Below, piece after piece: positions 25,210 to 32,602 of a stretch of 55,766 nt of DNA. Source of the DNA: Thermodesulfatator atlanticus DSM 21156 (GTDB taxonomy: Bacteria; Desulfobacterota; Thermodesulfobacteria; Thermodesulfobacteriales; Thermodesulfatatoraceae); the NCBI RefSeq assembly GCF_000421585.1, contig NZ_ATXH01000015.1, positions 1-55,766 on the forward strand. Direction: 5' to 3'. The position numbers and the translations under genes are program-made. The notes beneath the pieces are model-generated. The model did no database searches and was not told the DNA's origin. It saw nothing but the letters and a program-made list of their open reading frames with translations. The number at the start of each line of letters is the position of its first letter. Positions within the stretch are counted from its first letter, which is position 1.

Positions 25210-26757
25210 ATGCTAAAGGGTTTTGTGGCTGAAGAAATACTCCTTGAACTGCCTTTACCTTCCCTTGATGACCAACGCGCAGACGAAGCAAGAATAAGGC
25301 AAAAACTCGAAGAAATTTTGGAAAAAGAGCCCAAAGTCCCTATTTCCACCCTGCGTAAAGCCCCGCGGCTTTTGCGCGATACTAATTTTAAAATTAAGGC
25401 CCGGGTGCTTTTTGATGGGAAAGACTGGATCCTGGCAGATATTTTATCCCCTGATGATGAAAAGCCCTTTTTGGGCCTTGGTATTGATTTGGGAAGCACC
25501 GGCGTTGTTATCTATCTCCTTGATTTTCACAGCGGAGAAGTAGTTAAAGAGCATCATTTCAAAAACCCGCAAATCCCCTTTGGGGAAGATATTCTCAACC
25601 GCCTGCACTTTGCTGACAAACCTGAAAAGCGCCAAAAACTTCACGAGGTAACCATAAGCGCCTTTCAGCAGGAGATAAAAAAACTCCTTGCAGGCCTTCC
25701 TGAAGATAGCATTTATTACGTGGCCCTCTGCGGGAACACTACCATGGTCCATTTCTTGCTGAACCTTGAAACACGCTACCTTTATCGGGAACCATACATT
25801 CCTGCGGTTAACTGGATTGACACCTTGCACCTTAAAGATCTTGGGCTCCCTGGCCATTCCGAGGGGCTTCTTTTCGTGTTTCCCAACCGGGGTGCTTATT
25901 TTGGCGGAGACCTATTGGCAGGCATCCTGGCCTCAGGGCTTCACCGTCAGGAAGAGATAAGTATACTCATTGACGTGGGCACCAATGCCGAAGTGGTGCT
26001 TGGGAACCAAGAATTTTTGCTGGCAACCGCAGGCGCCGCAGGCCCTGCCCTTGAAGGAGGTATTCTTTCCTGTGGCATGCAGGCAGCTCCAGGGGCCATC
26101 GAACGAGTACGGATTGACCCCCAAAGCCTTACCATTGAACTCAAAACTATTGGAGGTGAGAAGCCGAAAGGGATATGCGGCTCAGGGGTGATTGACTTCT
26201 TGGCCCAGATGTTTCTGGCAGGCCTTATTGATCCGCGCGGGAAATTCGTGCCTGAAAAACTCCCTGAACGTTTTCAAACTATTGACGGAGAACTTGCCTT
26301 TATCCTAGTCCCGGGAGAAAAAAGCGCTACGGGAAGCCCTATTTACGTTACCCAGGGAGAGGTGAAAAGCATTGTGCGTTCAAAAGGAGCCATGTACACG
26401 ATTCTCACCGTGCTTTGCCAGAGTGTGGGCTTAAGCTTTGATGATATCGCCCATTTTTTTATTGCAGGAAGCTTTGGCAACTACATTGACCCGGAAATGG
26501 CTATTACCATCGGCATGCTCCCTGATGGGCCCCTTGAACGCTTTGTGCCCCTGGGAAACGCTGCGGGCAAGGGAACTATCGTTTTCCTTAAAAATAAAAA
26601 TTCTTTTAGCGAACTTAAAAATATCCTTGAAAGCCTGACTTACCTTGAAATGAACGTAAGGCCTGAGTTCATGCAACTCTTGACAGGGGCCCTTTTCCTG
26701 CCCCATACAAATCTTTCTCTTTTTCCAAATGTTGCCCAAAAATTGACAGCTTCTTAA
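25210..26757 (+). CDS. ASKHA-type activator-like protein (DUF4445/RACE family) lacking the ferredoxin domain
   Basis: 515 aa. The C-terminal part has the actin-like ATPase pattern: GLGIDLGSTGVVIYLLD, YVALCGNTTMVHFLL, ISILIDVGTNAEVVLG, LLATAGAAGPALEGG, KGICGSGVIDFLAQMF and FFIAGSFGNYIDPEMAITIGMLP. This is the RACE family (reductive activators of corrinoid enzymes such as RamA and RACo). Members usually start with a plant-type 2Fe-2S domain; here the first 90 residues contain no cysteine at all. It may still hydrolyse ATP but would need a separate electron donor. No corrinoid protein is nearby. No good ribosome site is seen before the ATG, so the start is tentative. Confidence 0.8.
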   Translation: MLKGFVAEEILLELPLPSLDDQRADEARIRQKLEEILEKEPKVPISTLRKAPRLLRDTNFKIKARVLFDGKDWILADILSPDDEKPFLGLGIDLGSTGVVIYLLDFHSGEVVKEHHFKNPQIPFGEDILNRLHFADKPEKRQKLHEVTISAFQQEIKKLLAGLPEDSIYYVALCGNTTMVHFLLNLETRYLYREPYIPAVNWIDTLHLKDLGLPGHSEGLLFVFPNRGAYFGGDLLAGILASGLHRQEEISILIDVGTNAEVVLGNQEFLLATAGAAGPALEGGILSCGMQAAPGAIERVRIDPQSLTIELKTIGGEKPKGICGSGVIDFLAQMFLAGLIDPRGKFVPEKLPERFQTIDGELAFILVPGEKSATGSPIYVTQGEVKSIVRSKGAMYTILTVLCQSVGLSFDDIAHFFIAGSFGNYIDPEMAITIGMLPDGPLERFVPLGNAAGKGTIVFLKNKNSFSELKNILESLTYLEMNVRPEFMQLLTGALFLPHTNLSLFPNVAQKLTAS

Positions 26758-26819
26758 GCGCAACTTAAAAAATGACTCCCAACTTATCCATGCATCGTAA
26801 ACCCTTTAGACGCCAAGGA

Positions 26820-26835
26820 ACACAAGATATTGTGC
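26820..26835 (+). promoter_or_regulatory. NrdR-box-like palindrome upstream of nrdD
   Basis: ACACAAGATATTGTGC fits the NrdR box consensus (ACACWATATATWGTGT) at most positions and is symmetric over CACAAGATATTGTG. It sits just upstream of the -35. NrdR normally binds a pair of boxes; I see only one. Confidence 0.5.
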
Positions 26836-26844
26836 TATTTGTGT

Positions 26845-26874
26845 TTGACACCCCCAAGAAGATGGGGTAATTAT
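26845..26874 (+). promoter_or_regulatory. Promoter of the anaerobic RNR operon
   Basis: TTGACA (26845-26850), 17-18 nt spacer, then TAATTAT (26868-26874). The spacer contains the inverted repeat CCCC/GGGG. The leader is about 27 nt before the nrdD ATG, and GAGGAGGT is the ribosome site. Confidence 0.5.
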
Positions 26875-26907
26875 GGTGGCGAGGGAAAAGCCGTGAGGAG
26901 GTCTTAA

Positions 26908-29900
26908 ATGGAACCTTTAGTGCGCAAACGAGACGGAAGCTTTGTGCCCTTTGACAGGCGGCGCATTGCCAACGCTGTTTTTAAGGCGGTAAAGGCCGTA
27001 GGAAAAGACGATCGCAAGATCGCCGAAGAAGTAGCCGACGAGGTTGCCCTTAAGCTTTACCGTAGTTTTTTCAAGTACGGAAACGTTCCCCATGTTGAGC
27101 AGATTCAGGACCTCATCGAAGACACCCTTATTGCCCATGGGCATGGCGACATTGCCAAGGCCTACATCCTTTATCGTGAAAAGCGCAAACAGGCCCGCGA
27201 AATCGGAAAGGCCATTGTAGATGGCATAAACCTTATTGAGGACTACCTCACCCAGGAAGACTGGCGGGTGCAGGAAAACTCAAACATGAATTATTCTTTG
27301 CAGGGCCTTAACTTCCACATCTCATCTTCAGTGGTAGCCCGCTATTGGCTTACCAAGCTTTATCCTGCTGAAATCGGAGAGGGTCATCGGGAGGGGGATT
27401 TTCATATTCACGACCTGGGAATACTTGGCCCATATACCTATTTTGGAAAAGAGACGATTATAGCCAGATATAAAAATAAAATCATTCTCACCTCATTTGA
27501 GAGCCTTTACAACTTGGTGGAAGAAAACGAATTTGTGCTTAATCAGAAGGTATGTGCCTTTGCCAAAATACCTGAGAATCTCTTCGTCTTGGATAAAAAT
27601 GGTTGGACCAAAGTAACGCGTCTAGTCCGCAAGAAAAAAGACAAGCCGATGCGTTTTATTAAAAACCGCGGGGGAAGAAGTGTTATCGTTACCGAAGACC
27701 ATCCTATGATTACCAAAAGGGGCGAAAAAGAAGCCTTGAAGGTATCTCAAGAAGACTATCTTTATACGGTAGATCTTGTTAATCTCCTGGCACACGAAAA
27801 CTTATTCAGCTTGGAAAAGCTTGATCTTTTGGAAGAAATAAAGCAAAGAGGCTGGCCTTTTAAGGAACAAGTATATTTTAACGGGCTTCCCATTTTTTCT
27901 AAAGAAGCCGTCCCGCCTATCGTCTTCTTGCAAGGCAAGCATCAATGTGCAGGATATCTATCTGGAATAAACCTCTCTTGCGGTAACATGGGAATAAAAA
28001 CTACTTTTTGGAATACCCCTGAAGACGGACTTATTCATACCTTAAGTTTTGCAGCTCCAAGATACCTTGTGCTTGACGAAAATTTTGGCTATTTTGTAGG
28101 TTTTGTACTAGCAGAAGGTTATCTTTCTTACGATGATGAAAACTCCCGCTTCATCTCTGTCGTCCAATCAGAGATCGAACCCCTTATAACTCTTAATGAA
28201 AAATTGCGTAAAATTGGATTTTTTGGCTGTATTGCCCCTAAAGGCCGCTTTTTTGAACTTCGTGTAAGGAATCCCTTCTTAAGGTTTGTTTTTGAAAGCA
28301 TCTTTGGTATAACTCCAGGTGCTCGACAAAAAAGCTTACCCCTTGAAATCCTCCACTATAGCCGCGACTTTGTGAAAGGACTGGTAGCAGGACTTATTGA
28401 CGGAGATGGAAGTATTGACTCAAACAAAACTACCATCACCATCCGCATTGCATCTCGTAGCATGCTTCAATCTCTGGCTACGGTGTTATCGCTTCTGGGC
28501 TTTACTCCACGTGATCGAGCTCTTGAAGGTCAGGGACAAACGCGTTTTTACAAGGGACGTAAAATTCAGCAAAGATACCCCATTTATGGTTTGTCCTTTC
28601 GCAAGATAGAAGGTCTTGATTTGCCTTCTAAGAAATATCAAGCAGCAGAAAATTCTTCGAAGGCCTGGCATGATGAAGACCGCAGTGCCTGGCACAAGGT
28701 TCTGAATAACGATCCTGTAGAAATACCAGACGAATACATCTACGACATAACTACTGAAACCCATACTCTGGTAGTAAACGGGATGTGGAATCATAATTGC
28801 GTTGGTTGGGATCTTTATGATCTTCTTTTGCGCGGGTTTGGCGGAGTGCCAGGCAAAGTGGAATCAACCCCTGCCAAACACTTTCGCACTGCCCTTGGCC
28901 AGATTGTAAACTTCTTCTACACCCTTCAGGGCGAAGCTGCAGGGGCCCAGGCCTTTTCAAATTTTGACACCTTGCTTGCGCCTTTTATCCGCTACGACAA
29001 GCTCTCTTACCGCGAAGTAAAACAAGCCCTTCAAGAATTTCTCTTTAACGTAAACGTCCCCACCCGCGTGGGCTTTCAAACCCCTTTCACCAACCTCACC
29101 ATGGATCTCAAAGTCCCTGAGACCTTTAAAGACCAGGCCGTGGTAATTGGAGGAAAACTCCAAAAGGAAACTTACGGGGAATTCCAGCCGGAAATGGACA
29201 TGCTAAACCGTGCCTTTTGCGAGCTCATGATGGAAGGCGATGCCAAGGGGCGCATTTTTACCTTCCCCATTCCCACGTATAACATCACCGCTGATTTTGA
29301 CTGGGAAAATGAGAACCTAGAACCCCTCTGGGAGATGACCAGAAAATACGGCATCCCTTACTTTGCAAACTTCGTTAACTCTGACATGGATCCCAGTGAC
29401 GCCCGTTCCATGTGTTGCCGCCTACGGCTTGATAACCGCGAGTTACGCAAAAGGCTTGGTGGGCTTTTTGGCTCTGCCCCACTTACTGGCTCAATTGGCG
29501 TGGTAACCCTGAATCTTCCCCGTATTGCTTATCTGGCAACCTGTGAGGAAGATTTCTTCGACCGCCTGGTAAGGCTTATGGAACTTGCCAAGGTCTCCTT
29601 GGAAATAAAGCGCAAGGTCATTGAAGATTTCACCGAAAAAGGGCTTTACCCTTATTCTCGGGTTTACCTTGCCGGCGTTAAAGAGCAAACAGGCTCATAC
29701 TGGACCAACCATTTTGCCACTATTGGCATAATAGGCATGAACGAAGCCTGCCTTAATTTCCTTGGCGAGCCCATCTATACCGAAGCCGGAAAAGAATGGG
29801 CCAAAAAAGTCCTTCTTTTCATGAGAGAAAAAATCATGGAATTCCAGGAAGAAACAGGGAACCTCTATAATCTTGAGGCCACCCCTGCTGAAGGGGCAAG

Positions 29901-30342
29901 CTATCGTCTTGCCAAGATAGACAAAGCCAAATTCAGCCGCATTATTGCCTCAGGCACTAAAGACGTTCCCTATTACACCAACTCCGTGCATCTTCCAGTG
30001 AACTATACCGACGACATCTTTGAAATCCTTTCCCATCAGGATGACTTACAAATCCTTTTTACCGGCGGCACGGTGGTGCATCTTTTCATTGGTGAAGAAA
30101 TCCCTGATACCGGCATTGTAAAGCAACTGGTGCGCACCATTGTGAACCGCTTCAGGCTTCCTTATTTTTCCCTAACACCTACTTTTTCAGTATGTCCGGT
30201 CCATGGCTACATTCCTGGCAAACACGTGGTCTGTCCTTATCCCCATAGCGATGAAGACCTTGCCCGTTTCGGGCGCGAAGTGGAACTTAACGAACTTGAT
30301 CTAGCGACTTTGGCGGAAAACGCCTATCGCAAACTAAACTAA
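26908..30342 (+). CDS. nrdD: Class III anaerobic ribonucleoside-triphosphate reductase, catalytic body, interrupted by an intein
   Basis: 1144 aa precursor; about 690 aa after removal of the 454-residue intein (residues 177-630). N-terminal ATP-cone (VRKRDGSFVPFDRRRIANAV), then GDFHIHDLGILGPY joined after splicing to CVGWDLYDLLLRGFGG, VPTRVGFQTPFTNL, and SMCCRLRLDNRELRKRLGG, which carries the thiyl-radical cysteine region. The C-terminal metal site is atypical: CPVHGYIPGKHVVCPYPH has C-x2-H pairs in place of the usual C-x2-C pairs. The glycyl-radical loop (R-V-x-G-Y) is absent from this polypeptide: the frame stops at 30340-30342 and the loop is encoded by the next ORF in the same frame. It reduces NTPs to dNTPs without oxygen. 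The activase gene nrdG is not in the window. Confidence 0.93.
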   Translation: MEPLVRKRDGSFVPFDRRRIANAVFKAVKAVGKDDRKIAEEVADEVALKLYRSFFKYGNVPHVEQIQDLIEDTLIAHGHGDIAKAYILYREKRKQAREIGKAIVDGINLIEDYLTQEDWRVQENSNMNYSLQGLNFHISSSVVARYWLTKLYPAEIGEGHREGDFHIHDLGILGPYTYFGKETIIARYKNKIILTSFESLYNLVEENEFVLNQKVCAFAKIPENLFVLDKNGWTKVTRLVRKKKDKPMRFIKNRGGRSVIVTEDHPMITKRGEKEALKVSQEDYLYTVDLVNLLAHENLFSLEKLDLLEEIKQRGWPFKEQVYFNGLPIFSKEAVPPIVFLQGKHQCAGYLSGINLSCGNMGIKTTFWNTPEDGLIHTLSFAAPRYLVLDENFGYFVGFVLAEGYLSYDDENSRFISVVQSEIEPLITLNEKLRKIGFFGCIAPKGRFFELRVRNPFLRFVFESIFGITPGARQKSLPLEILHYSRDFVKGLVAGLIDGDGSIDSNKTTITIRIASRSMLQSLATVLSLLGFTPRDRALEGQGQTRFYKGRKIQQRYPIYGLSFRKIEGLDLPSKKYQAAENSSKAWHDEDRSAWHKVLNNDPVEIPDEYIYDITTETHTLVVNGMWNHNCVGWDLYDLLLRGFGGVPGKVESTPAKHFRTALGQIVNFFYTLQGEAAGAQAFSNFDTLLAPFIRYDKLSYREVKQALQEFLFNVNVPTRVGFQTPFTNLTMDLKVPETFKDQAVVIGGKLQKETYGEFQPEMDMLNRAFCELMMEGDAKGRIFTFPIPTYNITADFDWENENLEPLWEMTRKYGIPYFANFVNSDMDPSDARSMCCRLRLDNRELRKRLGGLFGSAPLTGSIGVVTLNLPRIAYLATCEEDFFDRLVRLMELAKVSLEIKRKVIEDFTEKGLYPYSRVYLAGVKEQTGSYWTNHFATIGIIGMNEACLNFLGEPIYTEAGKEWAKKVLLFMREKIMEFQEETGNLYNLEATPAEGASYRLAKIDKAKFSRIIASGTKDVPYYTNSVHLPVNYTDDIFEILSHQDDLQILFTGGTVVHLFIGEEIPDTGIVKQLVRTIVNRFRLPYFSLTPTFSVCPVHGYIPGKHVVCPYPHSDEDLARFGREVELNELDLATLAENAYRKLN
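27436..28797 (+). mobile_element. Intein with LAGLIDADG homing endonuclease inside nrdD
   Basis: 454 residues inserted between ILGPY and CVGWDL. Splicing blocks are visible: block A (ETIIAR..NKIILTSFESLY), block B (GRSVIVTEDHPMIT with the T-x-x-H), the two endonuclease motifs FVGFVLAEGYLS and VAGLIDGDGSI, and blocks F/G (IYDITTETHTLVVNG...MWNHN) followed by Cys as the +1 residue. The first residue is Thr, not the usual Cys/Ser. Insertion is immediately before a conserved cysteine of the active-site region, a favoured place for inteins. Codon use and A+T content are slightly different from the flanking nrdD. Confidence 0.88.
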
Positions 30343-30357
30343 GTGAGGAGGAAACCC

Positions 30358-30531
30358 ATGGAAAAAACTCCCCAAATGCCCAAGGTAAAAGTAAAGGCTG
30401 TTCCGGTAGAGGTCTATTCCCGGGTGGTGGGATACTTTCGTCCGGTTCAAAACTGGAACAAAGGAAAACAACAGGAATTCAGTGACCGTAAACACATCCC
30501 GTTTAGTAAGATTTCTGGCTGCTGCCGTTAA
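30358..30531 (+). CDS. Separate glycyl-radical subunit of class III RNR
   Basis: 57 aa: the C-terminal glycyl-radical segment of NrdD as its own small protein. EVYSRVVGYFRPVQNWNKGKQQEF matches the NrdD radical loop, with Gly25 in S-R-V-V-G-Y the expected radical site, and is followed by DRKHI. It ends SGCCR, where a CC pair could contribute to a metal site. A strong Shine-Dalgarno (GTGAGGAGG) lies 6 nt before the ATG, between the nrdD stop and this start. The frame is the same as nrdD, 15 nt past its TAA, so one stop codon separates two parts of an ancestral gene; the ribosome site argues for independent translation, not a sequencing error. It would dock onto NrdD in trans, as GrcA does on pyruvate formate-lyase. 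Stop-codon readthrough remains a formal alternative. Confidence 0.85.
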   Translation: MEKTPQMPKVKVKAVPVEVYSRVVGYFRPVQNWNKGKQQEFSDRKHIPFSKISGCCR

Positions 30532-30533
30532 AG

Positions 30534-30559
30534 AAAAAGGGGCCGAATGGCCCCTTTTT
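30534..30559. terminator. Bidirectional rho-independent terminator between nrdD and ssb
   Basis: AAAAAGGGGCC-GAAT-GGCCCCTTTTT: an 11-pair stem with a T run on either strand. It lies between the convergent glycyl-radical gene and ssb. Confidence 0.85.
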
Positions 30560-30564
30560 CGTAT

Positions 30565-30981
30565 TTAGAAGGGCAAGTCTTCTTCTGGTGGGGGTTCGTC
30601 AACGAAATCAGGCTCTTGAGAAGGGCCTTGCGCCGGCCGATCTGCTATATCGTTTCTGCTTCCTAACATCTGCATACTTTGCGCAATGATTTCGGTAACA
30701 TAGCGTTTTACACCATCACGGTCTTCATAAGACCTTGTTTGCAGGCGACCTTCGATATACACCTGGCGCCCTTTGGAAAGATATTCCCCGCAAATCTCTG
30801 CAAGCCTTCCAAAGGCCACAATGCGGTGCCACTCAGTGCGCTCTTGGCGGTTACCAGCCTTATCTGTCCAGCGCTCAGAGGTGGCAATACGAAAAGTAGC
30901 CACTGGCTGACCATCAGCAGTGTAGCGAATCTCAGGGTCTGCTCCCAGCCTTCCGATCAAAATAACTTTATTAACACTCAT
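30565..30981 (-). CDS. ssb: Single-stranded DNA-binding protein
   Basis: 138 aa. OB-fold start [38 protein letters not shown], then [48 protein letters not shown], and the acidic tail PPPEEDLPF, the conserved C-terminal tip that recruits partner proteins. It forms tetramers on ssDNA. The ATG is preceded by AAAGGAG. It shares the terminator at its 3' end with the nrdD operon and lies just downstream of yjbQ. Confidence 0.95.
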   Translation of the reverse strand: MSVNKVILIGRLGADPEIRYTADGQPVATFRIATSERWTDKAGNRQERTEWHRIVAFGRLAEICGEYLSKGRQVYIEGRLQTRSYEDRDGVKRYVTEIIAQSMQMLGSRNDIADRPAQGPSQEPDFVDEPPPEEDLPF

Positions 30982-31005
30982 CAGTTCGGACTCCTTTCTT
31001 TAGGA

Positions 31006-31395
31006 TTAGCCCGCGATAACCTTCACGTAGACTTTTCTGGTACGCGGGCCGTCATATTCAGCAAAAAAGATGCGCTGCCAGGTGCCTAATTTAAGGCGGC
31101 CATCTTCTATAAAGACAAAAGTCTCCGGGCCAGTAAGAGAGGCTTTCACATGTGCCGGAGAGTTGCCTTCAAGGTGCTTGTAGGAAAACTTCCAGGGGAT
31201 AACATGATTAAAGACAGAAAGGATGTCTTCAGCCACTGCTGGGTCTGCGCCTTCGTTTATGATAATCCCAGCCGTGGTATGAGGGCAATAAATAAAACAA
31301 ATTCCTTCTTGAACTCCTGAGATAGCCTCAGCCACCTTGGGGGTAATATCTACAAGCTCGGTTTGGCGATTGGTTTTTACGGTGATAACTTTCAC
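31006..31395 (-). CDS. yjbQ: YjbQ/UPF0047 family protein
   Basis: 129 aa, normal family length. Signature ICFIYCPHTTAGIIINEGADPAVAEDIL, then HLEGNSPAHVKASLTGPE with histidines forming the metal/anion pocket, and LGTWQRIFFAEYDGPRTRKVYV at the end. E. coli YjbQ has weak thiamine phosphate synthase activity; the true role of the family is unclear. It starts with GTG at 31395 after GGGAGGAG. It lies in the same direction as ssb, 24 nt before it. Confidence 0.9.
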   Translation of the reverse strand: MKVITVKTNRQTELVDITPKVAEAISGVQEGICFIYCPHTTAGIIINEGADPAVAEDILSVFNHVIPWKFSYKHLEGNSPAHVKASLTGPETFVFIEDGRLKLGTWQRIFFAEYDGPRTRKVYVKVIAG

Positions 31396-31478
31396 CAGGC
31401 TCCTCCCTTGGTTTGATTAAAAAGATATTTTGGCACATCTTGACGAAATCGGGAAGAGGCTTTAAATAAGTAGGTGCT

Positions 31479-31565
31479 GCCGAGGTGGTGGAATTGGTAG
31501 ACACGCTGTCTTGAGGGGGCAGTGGGCGTAAGCCCGTGCGGGTTCGAGTCCCGCCCTCGGCACCA
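31479..31565 (+). tRNA. tRNA-Leu (anticodon GAG)
   Basis: Acceptor stem GCCGAGG/CCTCGGC with encoded CCA. The anticodon arm CTGTC-TTGAGGG-GGCAG gives anticodon GAG. The long variable arm TGGGCGTAAGCCCG and the T arm GCGGGTTCGAGTCCCGC confirm a class II tRNA. Confidence 0.97.
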
Positions 31566-31608
31566 TCTTTTCCGTTCAATCTACATCTACATTTCCATTT
31601 GCTTATAC

Positions 31609-31692
31609 TGACCTTTGCAAAACTACCGAGATAAAAGTTGAAAGCGCAAGGGATCGGTCGCGTTTTTCGTATCGAAAAATGGGAACGGATCC
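31609..31692. repeat. Truncated TIR element with nested GGATCC palindrome (copy C)
   Basis: Left end is TGACCTTTGCAAAACTACCGA, a near match to the GAGACCTTTGCAAA end, then AGCGCAAGG and a palindrome copy (31651-31692) whose right arm CGAAAAATGGGAACGGATCC is intact. The right TIR is not found. It lies between tRNA-Leu and the PAS-LytTR gene. Confidence 0.7.
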
Positions 31693-31732
31693 TATCCTTA
31701 ATCTCAAACTAGGGGTTTTTTCTCCAGAAAAT

Positions 31733-32431
31733 TTACTTTAAGCCAAATTTTTCCAAAAAAGGCCTTACTCTGGCCTTGCTAATTGGGATAATTTGTCTGC
31801 TTTCCATATAAAGAAGATGCTGGCTTTCTTCTTTGAGAAGCTTTTTGATTTTGGAAAGATTTACAATAAAGCTCCGGTGTACTCGAAAGAAAAATTTATC
31901 ATCTAAAAATTTTTCAATCTTTGCTAAAGAAAGAGGACACAAATAAAGCTTATGCTTATGGAAAATTTCCGTATAATTGCCAGCAGCTTTAAAAAATTCT
32001 ATTTCTTCAACAGAAAGAAACAAAAGAGAATCGCCATCATAGACAGGAATTTTAACAAGTTTAGTTTGCCCTTCCACAGTAAGAGAAGTTATATCAAAAA
32101 GTACTGCTAAAAATCTTGCGCTACATTCTCCTTCTAAAACAAAAACTTTGCCAAGGAGAATATGATCCTTTTTACTTTTCTGGTGTACTATCTTGAGAAT
32201 ATAGCTATGACTTTGCCCGTATAAACGGGCTTCATCAACCATCTTTTCTATCTTTTTAGCAGCATCTTTGCCATGAAGTGTTAATAAATTTAGTGAAGTG
32301 TTACGCGGAAGAGCAAACTCATTTAAAACAAACTTGTTAGTACAAAGGATATTGTAATCTTCGTCGAAAATAACCAGACCTATTTCGAATTTGCGCCATA
32401 AATCGAGAAATAGTTGAATCATTGTTGCCAA
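31733..32431 (-). CDS. PAS-LytTR transcription regulator, RcoM-like (candidate CO sensor)
   Basis: 232 aa. N-terminal PAS domain (residues about 10-115: IGLVIFDEDYNILCTNKFVLNEF start, FLAVLFDITSL end) followed by a LytTR DNA-binding domain (about 125-232: LLFLSVEEIEFFKAAGNYTEIFHKHKL, FFRVHRSFIVNLSKIKKL). This domain pair is that of RcoM, the heme-PAS CO-responsive regulator of Burkholderia. In RcoM the heme ligands are a His near residue 74 and a Cys/Met beyond 90; here His75, His83, His90 and Cys103 are candidates. The gene sits directly downstream of cooS on the same strand, which strongly suggests CO control. No CooA is present. The heme prediction is inference and other PAS ligands are possible. 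Confidence 0.78.
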   Translation of the reverse strand: MATMIQLFLDLWRKFEIGLVIFDEDYNILCTNKFVLNEFALPRNTSLNLLTLHGKDAAKKIEKMVDEARLYGQSHSYILKIVHQKSKKDHILLGKVFVLEGECSARFLAVLFDITSLTVEGQTKLVKIPVYDGDSLLFLSVEEIEFFKAAGNYTEIFHKHKLYLCPLSLAKIEKFLDDKFFFRVHRSFIVNLSKIKKLLKEESQHLLYMESRQIIPISKARVRPFLEKFGLK

Positions 32432-32522
32432 GGCTGAGAAAATATTTTTCCAAACATAACATTTCCTCAGCCCTTTTGGAATACTTATTAATAAGAGCTT
32501 TTTCAGTCAACATTTTTCTTCG

Positions 32523-32565
32523 GGATCCGTTCCTATTTTTCGGAACGAAAAATGGGAACGGATCC
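32523..32565. repeat. Complete GGATCC palindromic repeat
   Basis: Arms GGATCCGTTCCTATTTTTCG and CGAAAAATGGGAACGGATCC pair at 19 of 20 positions around a GAA loop. This is the best-preserved copy in the window. It lies between cooS and the PAS-LytTR gene and has no T run, so it is not a normal terminator. Confidence 0.92.
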
Positions 32566-32602
32566 TTAATAACGTCAGGATTTTCACTCCCTCATTAAAT
32601 AG

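Noticed and set aside
30343-30357. GTG start for the glycyl-radical ORF directly after the nrdD stop
   Set aside because: ATG 30358 has the ribosome site at proper distance; the GTG is itself part of that site.
32523-32565. Palindrome as cooS terminator
   Set aside because: No T run on either strand and copies occur at unrelated positions, so it is treated as a repeat.
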